From Fragilaria crotonensis (taxonomy: Eukaryota > Bacillariophyta > Fragilariophyceae > Fragilariales > Fragilariaceae), in contig JAKSYS010000633.1 in the NCBI GenBank assembly GCA_022925895.1, positions 1 to 36,604 of the forward strand: a DNA stretch of 36,604 nt. The letters run 5' to 3'. The position numbers and the translations under genes were made by a program. Position 1 is the stretch's first letter, and each line of letters begins with the position of its first letter. The notes beneath the pieces were generated by a model, which was not told where the DNA came from, did no database searches, and was given only the letters and a program-made list of their open reading frames with translations. Shown here one piece after another: positions 27,594 through 36,242 of this stretch.

Positions 27594-28189
27594 TGTTAGG
27601 AATCTACCGTCACTCTGTCACACTGTCTCTCGTCTTACTGTAAGGTTAAATACCATACGGTAATACAGTCGACAGTCCTTTATTTTTCTTAGTCTGTCCG
27701 TGACCCGTTCCCGTAGAATTCTACGGATCAGAACCTGGTACTACCGGTCTGCAACACAAAACTATTTGAATTTACTTCCTATGTAATTCAAATCATGAGT
27801 GTTGTTGATAACTTCAACAACACTCTTTTTTACTATGGACAACACTTCCCAAACACCACTCAGGAAGTGGGACTAAGACAACACTTCATTTGTGAGACTC
27901 CAACTAATGTTGCAAGTCTCACCTTCATTTTTCATCCTTAATTCATCTTATAATTTCCACAAACCAAAAACAGTAAAGGCCTTTACTAGTTAGCATCTAC
28001 ATTTTCTACATCTTTGTACCAACAAATCTACCGCCATGGTGTATGTCTTCAAAACACCATCGCCCAAAGCTGGACGATCCGTCAGGTTCGCTTCCTCACC
28101 CGTCAAGTCCAACGTTAGACTTCTAGGTCCTACTAACCTTAAGTCTACCGTTGGCCAGTACTCGTGTACCGATCACACGAACACTGTCA
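27594..28189 (+). repeat. Right LTR of element 2
   Basis: 596 bp, TGTTAGG...ACTGTCA. It carries the same hairpin array and the same ATG frame (28036) as the left LTR. Four of its differences are single extra bases, mostly in T runs. Confidence 0.95.
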
Positions 28190-28194
28190 CAACT
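28190..28194. repeat. Target site duplication, right copy (CAACT)
   Basis: Exact repeat of 16446-16450, directly after the right LTR. Confidence 0.93.
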
Positions 28195-28492
28195 CCTGCG
28201 AATACAGTACTACCGTACTACAGTACTGAGAGTATTAGCCTGAACAGATTACATTGCTGCCATACATAGAATCCTATGCTGCCTGGTGGGCTGGTGGGTG
28301 TCCACCGTATTGCCTTACTCAGCTTCAGCCAACGGAGTATAAAGTTCCTTGAGAATTTCCTCAGCAACTCTGGGCACTGGAGTTCTACATCACAGTAAGC
28401 ACGTCCGAGTGCAGCACTCGGAGGATACGTTGAGGGATATGATCGCCCTCCAAGAACTCTGAAGTCTTGAGAAACCATCGAGCAGCCCGCGA
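28195..28492. other. Intergenic between retrotransposon and lipase gene
   Basis: Host DNA on the right side of the insertion. It contains a TACAGTAC-rich patch near 28204-28226. It lies downstream of the lipase gene (minus strand) and holds no recognised gene. Confidence 0.5.
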
Positions 28493-30396
28493 TTAGTTCA
28501 ATTCATCACGAATTTCATAAAGCTCCTCCAAACTGTAGCGCACCAAGGGTGACAATGAGGGATCTTTCAAGAGATTAACCAATCGCAATCGCTTCTGGTG
28601 TTCGACCAAGGGGTGCATCTTGTACAACATCCAGAATCGTAGGGGGAGATTAAAGAAATAGAAGTCCTGGTCGATTCCGTTAGCGGCGCCACGTGAGGGA
28701 TCCAACTTCTTCAATGTGTGTAATGCCTTACCTTCACTTGCTGCATCGCTGAGCTTAGAAACGACTTTCGCCCATTATATTTGACGATTGGTTGTGGCTG
28801 CCCAAAGATCTTGAAGACACCTTGTCTGACTAATGGAAACTTGATGTCAATGCCGTTGTGGAAGTAAGTCGCACCACGCTTGGAAAAAGAAAAAAGAGTC
28901 GGAGGCAAATGAGCTGCACCATCCCGGGCGTTGTGGAATCTTGCTATGCGAATCAATCCTTTCGCTTCTTGATGCATGACTGCATCTGCAAACTTGTAGC
29001 CACCAACATAGGGGCAACCAAAGGTGACGACCTCGATGGCACCGTTCCGATTGAAGCGCGGATCCGTTGATGCATAGAACGCAACGAGAGTGGCCAACGC
29101 AGCACCAACGCTATGGCCAGTCATGCTGATAGTGACGCCGCTCCCTAATTCATTACAGTAGCAAGCCAGTCGAGCAACAATCTCGTCGTACTTCGTAGTC
29201 CCCGTGTCCTTTCTAACCCTAAACAGATACTTGTGGTAAATACCTCGGATCCTGACATTCCTCGGTCGACCTGGATAATATTCTTGAACTGGGTTGCCGG
29301 TGGCTGTAAAGCTCACATCAAACGCTTGGGCTGAATCGGAACGTGATCTGGAACCCCGCAACGTCAAGAAGATCTTCTTCTTTTCCCTATCAACCGATAT
29401 GGCATACGTACATTCGTGCTTCAAGTGCCAGTCATTGAGCCATACCATTTCTGACTTGCTTTCCAGCAATAGGCTGCAAATGGAGCCCTCCTTAAAAAAA
29501 CTGCGCATGAATCCAAGTCGAGCAAAATCTTTTTTCTCGATGGCTTGTTCTAGCAATTCGATAATCTCACCCTTGCTATAGAACTCGGAACTGCCATTGG
29601 ATGAGTGCAACTCCGCATTCACAAATAGACTATCTTGGAGATTCGCAAGTTCTTGCAAAGGCTCGCCTTGTTTCGATGTTTCTTGGCCTAGGGCTTGTCG
29701 AATGCTTTGTCCAATACTGTCCGCCACGGGCCAACCGAAGACAGTGCTAAAGAGCTTTTCTTCTTCATCGTCTTCCACGTCAAAATCAAAATCAGGTCGA
29801 CTCGCGAGAGATCGATCGAATTGGTTCTCCTCCTCATGGCGTGGATCTAGAGGCCACTCTGCCTTGGAAATCAAAGGAATGTCTCGCACAATATCTTCAG
29901 CCAGCATACTGTGGTATCCCCTTAGAAGGGCCGGTAAGCCACTCGCCGACTGTAGATCTGCCCGACCAAAGTATTGATCTTCCTCCGAGTCATCCGAATC
30001 GAGAATAATGGAATCCGACTTAAGAAGTTCGCCCTTGGCGAGTCTTCGCATGTCCGAGGCTCGGGTGATTTCCAACAACAGGACTGCCATGATGTGTATT
30101 GCTCTGACACCACCCCTACTGTTGTTGTGTTCAAGGTCGTCCGGAGGACGGTTCGATTGCGGGTATCCGATAAAGTCGCGAGCTCGTTGGCGCGAACAAT
30201 CGTCGCTGGAAATACTCAAATAATCAAATTTGGTTCGTATCCGACCTGTGGCGCTGAGGTTTCTCAGATCGGCCATGAGGAAAATCAACATGGCCTGAGC
30301 CATGGAATTTTCAGCAAGTTGCAATAAGGAAACTTTCCCAAGCGGCGGCGGCGGCGGCTCCTGTTCTTGATTGGATAACATTTGGTTGGAAGCCAT
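28493..30396 (-). CDS. Class 3 (alpha/beta hydrolase) lipase, frame break near the C-terminus
   Basis: The start is taken at the ATG at 30396 (MASNQMLSNQEQEPPPPP). The N-terminal ~320 residues are family-specific, with a Pro run and acidic stretches. The hydrolase domain follows: GHSVGAALATLV (~427-438, nucleophile Ser ~429), VVTFGCPYVGGYKFADA, then ARDGAAHLPP (candidate Asp ~492) and ATYFHNGIDI (candidate His ~513). This completes the Ser-Asp-His triad of lipase_3 enzymes, which cleave acyl esters of glycerolipids. No signal peptide is clear. The main frame stops at 28711, but from ~28774 the next frame reads AKVVSKLSDAASEGKALHTL and continues to a TAA at 28493, and looks coding. One missing G in the GGG at 28771-28773 would explain the break. 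Confidence 0.85.
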
Positions 30397-30919
30397 AATG
30401 AAAGTTACTAAGGCCTCGTAGATTGAAGTCAAACAAATATGGCCAATGCGATTTCTTTGAGTCGCAGCGTATCACATGAATTGAGGTGTCTTGTCACTTG
30501 TGATCTCAGTATGACTAGAATTACAGGGACGAATTAAAAGAACATGGCAACATGTCGCTGTCTCAGTCAATCCGTTTCGTCTTTTTTTCAATATACACCT
30601 CTGATCATCACATCCACAGTCCACAGTACACGCCCTGTACTGGTACGACTATTCTAAACCTGCAGTCGTGTACGTTGTACCTGGTACCGGGTAGGAGAGT
30701 ATGAAGTAGGACGTATGTATCATAGATACATGAACTACTCGTACATATGAACGCATAACTTCGAGGTGTATGCATAGTATGATAGCATGATATGTACTCC
30801 GTACCAGTACCAGACGTATATGCATATGTTATGTGCGACAATACCATGGCGCAACGTACGACGTTCGACACAGGTCTAGTACTCGTAGCGTCTCACCCCC
30901 CTACGTCGTATGATAAGCA

Positions 30920-31099
30920 CAGTACTAGTACCTGGTACCTGGTACTGTACCTGGTATGGCACATGCTACAGGTTGAATTACGCTTGCGTACTCCGAGTAC
31001 TACAGACTACAGCACCAGGTACATGCACTTGTATGCATACCAGATTTGGAGCATACAGAACAGCATTGCCAGGTACCAGGTACCAGGTACCAGTACTGG
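30920..31099. repeat. GTACC-rich imperfect inverted repeat
   Basis: Left arm 30920-30954 (CAGTACTAGTACCTGGTACC...) and right arm 31069-31099 (CCAGGTACCAGGTACCAGG...) are reverse complements with a few differences over about 30 bp, 114 nt apart. The arms themselves are tandem ACCTGGT/ACCAGGT units. Confidence 0.75.
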
Positions 31100-31425
31100 A
31101 TACATGTACCCTACGAGTGCTGTACGTCACATTGTGGATGATACGCATACATAATGGCCACGCATGAACAGCGAACAGCGAGCACAGAGTTTCAAAGTAA
31201 CAAGCACATACTGGTGCTGTAGCTACCAGGAGGTTCCGGAATTTCTGCTTTTATCCTAGTATTTCTTCTACAGGACTTTTTTGTGTATCAGATTGCCACG
31301 CGAAACGGACAAAATAGACTGATCGAATTGGTTGGAGGGGGTTGGTATTCGTAGGTACTCAAGTACAATGGACAATTATCATTTTCTGATTTGACGGATT
31401 TTATTATAGAAGAAGAAAGTCCGCA

Positions 31426-31832
31426 GATTTCTTTCTCCTAATTTCTTTCTTCTACTTAAGCAAATTGAAGCTTCTTCAATTTTCTTCTAGTTTCTCCCTT
31501 TTTCTCCTTTTTTCTAAACAGCTTCTCCTATTTTCTCCCTTTTGCTTCCTTTCGCTTACTACGTTGCAAGTCGCAGAATTTTAATTTCGTTGATACGAAC
31601 TCGAACTTATAATACGTGTCGTACATAAAATTCAACTTAGAGCTGCGAGGTATACACTGCTTTAAAAGCCTATTTTGGACCATGCCACACACTTTTCCAA
31701 ATGAGCGAGTAGAGCTTCTATCTTTTTCTTCCTTTTTCTCCTTTTTTCTTCACGGAATTTTTTCTTTCTTCCTTTCTCTTCTTTTTTCTTCCAGATTTTT
31801 TCCTTTCTTCCTTTTACTTGCTTTTTCTTCCG
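31426..31832 (+). repeat. Two pyrimidine-rich tracts
   Basis: 31426-31560 and 31716-31832 are strongly T/C-biased on the plus strand (TTTCTTC, TTTCTCC words). Low-complexity DNA upstream of the Crypton-like ORF. Function unknown. Confidence 0.7.
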
Positions 31833-31987
31833 GGGTTTCTATGAATGTATATAGAACTTCCATATGAATCGATGGACTTGTTTTGCTCATCACGTTTTCA
31901 ATTTCGGTTGATGTCCAAGGTTATCATGTCATGGCACGCAGAAAAAAAGAGACGGTTTTGAAAAAAGTCCTTAAACATGAAAGAAAA

Positions 31988-32005
31988 ACTAGTGTCGACA
32001 CTAGT
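31988..32005. repeat. 18-bp perfect palindrome
   Basis: ACTAGTGTCGACACTAGT, a perfect self-complementary sequence about 390 bp before the recombinase ORF. It could be a binding site for a dimeric protein or a chance palindrome. Confidence 0.8.
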
Positions 32006-32395
32006 CCGAAAGCAAATATTCCGGGACCTCCAGGTACCATGACATTACCTGCGTTTTACAACCGATGTTGTACTTGTCTCTCCGGATTTCGTGGGATTCC
32101 ACGACTTCTGGTATCCGAGATCCAGTGCGTACCCTCCCAAAAAAGAGGGTGCGGATAACACGGTTTGTGTAGCTTTTTCGTAGAAATATACCCGAAAAAT
32201 AGGAGAGTACCATCGATTCCTCCTTACAACCACACGTTTTAGATAATGTTGATATTACTTCGTTGGACTTACAACTTTACAACTGCTAAGAAAGGTACGT
32301 CTTCGCATTTGGAAGGGTATCACAAGTGGTACTACATTCTGTAATTCTGCGAGAAGAATACATAAATTTCTTGTGCACTTTCCAGCAGCACCACC

Positions 32396-33604
32396 ATGTC
32401 AGTTGATCCTCAAACACTTAAGCGATACAAGAGCGTCCTCGCAGCGTTCATGTCATTTCTTCATCAGCGTCTGCCAGGCGATTCATATGAAAGGGACCAC
32501 GTATTCACCGAAGCAGAGTTGACAGCAGTGATCCCATTGGATGTGTGTAGGTATATGAGGTTGAAGGCGTACGGTTCAGAATTTCCATCTCCGGACACGA
32601 ATCCTATTCATAGTCGACACTCAGCAATATCCTTTGACAAGAAGGCAATTTCTTTCTGGATGCCGAATCGAGACAAGTGGAGTGTGACAAGAACAGAAGG
32701 GAACCCAACGCAGAGTAAGGATGTGCTTGATCTTTTGAAAGCGGTGAAGAAGAAAGAAGTGCGGAAGCAGGGTGCGAAATCTCAGGTACGACGTCCGATG
32801 GTAGGAAAAGAATTTGAGAGTATGCATAAACTTTTGCTTGAAGCTGGCAATGAAAATGACAGGCGGACTACAGCTCACGCATCATCATGGAAAAGGTATG
32901 GTATAAGTGCGCTTGTCAATTTTCAATTCCACATGATTGCTCGAATCGATGACTCCACACAGGTTGTACTAGAGCACGTCGTGCATGATAAATTCTCTCA
33001 TTCATTGAAGGTAAGACTCAACTGGTCAAAGAATGTGAACGATGAACGAGATGCGCCATTCCAGCTTGTATTGGGGTCAATGAATCCTATCTATTGCGTA
33101 TTGTGGTCACTTGGATTGTGGCTCGAATTGAATTTAAAAATGTATCCACCAGCAATGGAATCTCCGTATCTCTTTTGTTTTTGCGATGACTTTCGGATTC
33201 CAGAGGGAGGGCAAAAGGCGAAGTCAATGATACAATCCTTTATGACAAAGATGTTCAAAAGACGCGAATTTCACGAGGAAGAGGAGAATGCAAAGAAATT
33301 ATTGTTGGGCTCGCACAGTATTCGTAAGTTTGCATGTACGTATGTTCGATCTTGCGGTATCCACAAAGATGAAAAAGATATTCGGGGTCGCTGGAAAGGG
33401 GTAGGTCGCGTGTCAGATGTATATGACGATACAGAGTTGCCATATCCAGACGCAAAGGTTGGTGCTGTCCTTTGCGGTGGCGGTCCATGTATTTACAAAA
33501 CAAATCCAGCAGTTGACTCGGCGATGATGGACTCGTTTGTTCTGAGCCACGTTGTGCCAAACGCGAGGAAGAGGCTCCTGATTCGCTTGCCTTGTGCTTG
33601 GTAA
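32396..33604 (+). CDS. Crypton-type tyrosine recombinase
   Basis: ATG at 32396 in good context (CACCACCATGTC). After a helical N-terminal part (possible core-binding domain, ~1-140), catalytic residues appear in tyrosine-recombinase order: Arg ~183 in HMIARIDDSTQ, Lys ~212 in LNWSKNV, HSIR at ~307-310 in LLGSHSIRKFACTY, Trp ~333 in IRGRWKG (the His/Trp position) and Tyr ~343 (VYDD; Y350 is an alternative). GTHSIRKGAA-like boxes are common in stramenopile Crypton-type recombinases. After residue ~390 (VVPNARKRL) the frame leaves the expected sequence and stops at 33602-33604, and the protein seems to continue in shifted frames into the next ORF. It would cut and rejoin DNA to move its element; the motif set itself is intact. 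Confidence 0.8.
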   Translation: MSVDPQTLKRYKSVLAAFMSFLHQRLPGDSYERDHVFTEAELTAVIPLDVCRYMRLKAYGSEFPSPDTNPIHSRHSAISFDKKAISFWMPNRDKWSVTRTEGNPTQSKDVLDLLKAVKKKEVRKQGAKSQVRRPMVGKEFESMHKLLLEAGNENDRRTTAHASSWKRYGISALVNFQFHMIARIDDSTQVVLEHVVHDKFSHSLKVRLNWSKNVNDERDAPFQLVLGSMNPIYCVLWSLGLWLELNLKMYPPAMESPYLFCFCDDFRIPEGGQKAKSMIQSFMTKMFKRREFHEEEENAKKLLLGSHSIRKFACTYVRSCGIHKDEKDIRGRWKGVGRVSDVYDDTELPYPDAKVGAVLCGGGPCIYKTNPAVDSAMMDSFVLSHVVPNARKRLLIRLPCAW

Positions 33605-34442
33605 GGCGTTGATGTGGATGATCACGTCGCCATTTGCTGATGATCACATCCCTGTGGAATTTAAGGACAAGGTGCTTTCAGATTGGGCTCACGTTTGCGG
33701 TGGCGATTCGGAGTTGGATGCCGAACAAAGTGCGATATATAAAAATCCTGTCCAAAAACTGGCGGTTGTGGTGTCGGGAGATTTTGGAGCAGTATTCATT
33801 GATACAATTGGAGAGTTGGAGGAGGGTGGAGAAGGTGGTGGCGGAGGTAATAGAGCTTTTGGTATGCAGGGATCGCATGCAAACTTTCGAAATCAGTTAA
33901 CGGGAATGCAATCATGTCTATTGGCGTTGAGGCAGGAGAATATGGAAATGAAGAGTTCTATTTCTGGGTTGAAAATAAGTATGGAACGAAACTTTGGGAT
34001 TGTGAATGGAAATGTTCGACGACTCGCGATGCGACCAACGAGAAATTTGACTGTTCTGGCGACGGCGGCGACAAATCAACAAAACCAAGGGGGAGTGGCA
34101 GCCCAGCATGCAGGGGGCGACCGTGCAATGATGCTTGCGACCCTCATGCCAACGTCCAGGAGTCTTCATGACCTCTGGCAGGAGTATGAGTTTGGGGTCG
34201 GTGGGAGGAAAGCTGCAAAGCTTTTTTCCTACACTGAGCGCGGTCGCTCCAAGCACAAATATCACCGCAGGAAGGTTGTGTGGGACTTGATAAGTGGCCT
34301 TGTCAGACAAGGTCACACAGCTGATTCGGGCATAGATAAAATCTATGCAGTGTATGGAGGGCAAACAAGTGTGAGCAACATCATCAACGGATTGAAACGA
34401 GATAAAAAAAATGGCACGATGAATCCAAACCTCGTATTATAA
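33594..34442 (+). CDS. C-terminal half of Crypton protein with GCR1_C-like DNA-binding domain
   Basis: This frame has no convincing start of its own and looks like the continuation of the recombinase after two single-base losses (near 33574 and 33593). A short stretch between them in a third frame reads PDSLAL, which would link NARKRL to VLGKALMW. It contains a Gly/Glu-rich linker (~73-90), a possible coiled coil (QSCLLALRQENMEMKSSISG...) and, at ~187-255, LHDLWQEYEFGVGGRKAAKL followed by HKYHRRKVVWDLI. The spacing of DLW.EY..G..G and the RRK..(W/I)D.I block resemble the GCR1_C domain (yeast Gcr1 and fungal Crypton tails), which binds DNA. It probably targets the recombinase to element ends. 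Confidence 0.7.
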   Translation: MLGKALMWMITSPFADDHIPVEFKDKVLSDWAHVCGGDSELDAEQSAIYKNPVQKLAVVVSGDFGAVFIDTIGELEEGGEGGGGGNRAFGMQGSHANFRNQLTGMQSCLLALRQENMEMKSSISGLKISMERNFGIVNGNVRRLAMRPTRNLTVLATAATNQQNQGGVAAQHAGGDRAMMLATLMPTSRSLHDLWQEYEFGVGGRKAAKLFSYTERGRSKHKYHRRKVVWDLISGLVRQGHTADSGIDKIYAVYGGQTSVSNIINGLKRDKKNGTMNPNLVL

Positions 34443-34518
34443 AACGAAGCTTCATACTTCATACTTCATACTACTACTGTACCGTTGTGCACTGTAAAAT
34501 TTTTGTACTTCGCGAGTT

Positions 34519-34675
34519 ACGTCACGCGGTGAAAGCATGGAGGGTTTTCCTACAGCGATCGTAGTATCCTCCTACAGAGTTGTACCATGAGTTTTAAGAA
34601 TTTTAGGCACGACCACAGTTCCGCACGTGAAAGATCCGATTAGGTTTCACCAATTTGACGTCAGCGCCCACGTCA
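34519..34675. promoter_or_regulatory. Cluster of TGACGT (CRE-like) motifs upstream of the aldo/keto reductase
   Basis: TGACGTCA at 34656-34663 is a full palindromic CRE. ACGTCA at 34519-34524 and 34670-34675 are TGACGT on the minus strand. They lie ~220-380 bp before the reductase start codon. In Phaeodactylum, TGACGT elements in a carbonic anhydrase promoter respond to CO2 and light through bZIP factors; a similar role here is an inference from sequence only. Confidence 0.5.
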
Positions 34676-34736
34676 CAGTACTGATGTCTTCACGTTCAAC
34701 GTACTGACATACAGTAAAATTGGTGAAACCTAATCG
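34637..34736. repeat. 100-bp element with 20-bp perfect inverted ends
   Basis: CGATTAGGTTTCACCAATTT (34637-34656) is exactly mirrored by 34717-34736. The 60-nt interior carries two TGACGT motifs and further imperfect complementarity (GACGTCAG against CTGACATAC). It looks like a miniature inverted-repeat element or a strong hairpin. No target duplication is evident in the flanks. Confidence 0.85.
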
Positions 34737-34897
34737 AACCCTACATATGCTGTATCGTACCTATACTATGTGGTACTTGTACTTGGATTTCTCGTACTAC
34801 AGTAATGTACGACTATACGAGACAGTACACCAACAATTGACGATGCCATGCCACTTGCCACTTGCCACAGCCCTTGCACCGTCCAAACAGGTTCGCA

Positions 34898-36101
34898 ATG
34901 AGATTCGCATCCGCGCTGACAACTTTACTTGCCAGCCGATCCTCCACAACCGTTTCTGTCTCATCTCTCCAGCAGCTAAGACTACCTCATCAAAGTCATC
35001 GCACAGCAGCCATGTCGACTGCTGCATTCGCCGTATCGGAAGCCTCTCGGGAGGCTTTGATCGCATGTCCCACCATCACCTTGAGTGATGGAACCTTGCA
35101 CCCTGCGATTGGATTTGGTACCTACAAAGTGGGGTTCATTCCTGCATCCGCGAGTGCGGCCGTTGGGGCAGCTGCTGGATCTCAGACGCCCGAACGGACT
35201 GCTCAAGAATGTATATCGGATGCCTTGGATTGTGGATATCGTTTCCTAGAATGTGCCGAATTTTATGGAAACGAAGCGGAGGTGGGAAAGGCAATTGCGG
35301 CGAGCGGTATCGACAGGAAAGATCTCTTTCTGTGCAGCAAGGTGTGGACCACCACTATTGAAAAAGGTCCTGACGCTGTTCGAGCGCAGCTGGGAAGGAC
35401 TCTTAAGGATCTAGGAACGGACTACATTGATTTGTATTGTAAGTATCCAAGATATGGAGCTCATTCAAGGTTTGCTCCCATCGCTTCATGAAGGGGAAAC
35501 TGACACTTGTTCATCATTCGACGACATAGTAGTTCATTGGCCCGTCCCTGGAAAGCATGTTGAAGCATACAAAACTCTAGAAGTGCTGAAGAAAGAAGGA
35601 AAAATCAAGGGTCTCGGTGTATCCAATTACGCCCTCGAGGATTACTTGGAACTCAAGGAAAGTGGCATAGAGTTTCCACCCTTGGTAAATCAGATTGAAA
35701 TAAATCCCTTTCTATATCGCAAGAATACCATCGATGCCTTTACGAAGGAAGGAGTTGTCCTGCAAGCATACCGAAGTCTACGCGACGGCAAGGCTATGAA
35801 CGATCCGACCTTGCTTCGAGTGGCTGCCGCTCATAACAGGACAGTCGCACAGATTTTAGGCCGCTGGTGTATACAACATGGATTTGTGCATTTCCCCAAG
35901 TCAGTGAAGAAGGAGCGCATGGTGGAGAATGCGCTCGTTTTTGATTTCGCGCTGTCCGAAGAGGAAATGAATATTCTCGATCACTTGACCACACCTGCCA
36001 ACATAGAGGCGTTTGTGGGACTCTATCGTAAATGCGTCAACCGTGATACAACCAAGGATGGAACACTTGATGGAGTTAAGATGGAAATCACAGAGGATTA
36101 G
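34898..36101 (+). CDS. Aldo/keto reductase, two exons, predicted targeting peptide
   Basis: Exons 34898-35438 and 35530-36101; the 91-bp GT-AG intron (phase 1) joins YIDLY to LVHWPVPGK. It predicts a 370-residue NADPH-dependent reductase of the AKR (beta/alpha)8 barrel family, which reduces aldehydes and ketones. Motifs: GFGTYKVG (~72-79), GYRFLECAEFYGNE (~113-126), SKVW (K148), HWPVPG (H183), GLGVSNY, NQIEINPF, and near the end FPKSVKKERM for NADPH. Of the Asp-Tyr-Lys-His tetrad, Tyr123, Lys148 and His183 are present, but the Asp position is Glu118 (FLECA instead of the usual H-I-D-T-A). The first ~40 residues (MRFASALTTLLASRSSTT...) are Ser/Thr/Arg-rich without acids, like a mitochondrial or plastid presequence; a cytosolic form could start at the internal Met39. 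Confidence 0.9.
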
Positions 36102-36242
36102 TACTTATACATATATTCTTGTGAGCTTTCTCATCTCGCCCTAGTGCGGAATGATATCATGGATTCCACAGATAGAACTCAGGAAGTCACAACGTGCAGT
36201 GCTGAATACCGTTGGGATGAAACAGTTTCAACGGTTTGATCC
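36102..36242. other. Short convergent intergenic region
   Basis: 141 bp between the stop codons of the aldo/keto reductase (plus) and the Gln/Met-rich gene (minus). It must hold the 3' ends of both transcripts. No repeat is seen. Confidence 0.5.

Larger units (their letters stand above)
16451..28189 (+). mobile_element. Complete 11.7-kb Ty1/copia-type LTR retrotransposon (element 2)
   Basis: Ends are defined by two LTRs (TGTTAGG...ACTGTCA), a CAACT target duplication, a TGG-starting candidate primer site right after the left LTR and a purine run before the right LTR. The internal order Gag, CCHC knuckle, protease, integrase, RT, RNase H is diagnostic of copia. At 11,739 bp it is about twice the common copia length. 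The excess is a coding-like leader of ~5.4 kb before Gag. The reading frame changes at least a dozen times, so this copy is probably not autonomous unless many of the breaks are assembly errors. Confidence 0.95.
30397..32395. other. Intergenic region between lipase and Crypton-like genes
   Basis: Two kilobases without a convincing gene. 30600-31150 is rich in GTAC and TACC/GGTA words and holds an inverted repeat. Pyrimidine-rich DNA occupies 31426-31560 and 31716-31832. A short plus-strand frame at 31883-32158 has a basic start (MARRKKETVLKKVLKHERK) but no known domain; it could be a remnant of the Crypton element's 5' side. Confidence 0.45.
32396..34442 (+). mobile_element. Crypton-like DNA transposon, coding part
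   Basis: A tyrosine recombinase followed by a GCR1_C-like DNA-binding region is the hallmark of Crypton elements, which move as circles and lack terminal inverted repeats. The limits are not visible because Cryptons have only very short direct repeats at their ends; the coordinates cover the coding part. Confidence 0.65.

Noticed and set aside
32120-32160. ACCCTC/GAGGGT hairpin as a transcription terminator
   Set aside because: Only a 6-bp stem, no T run, and intrinsic terminators are not expected in nuclear diatom genes.
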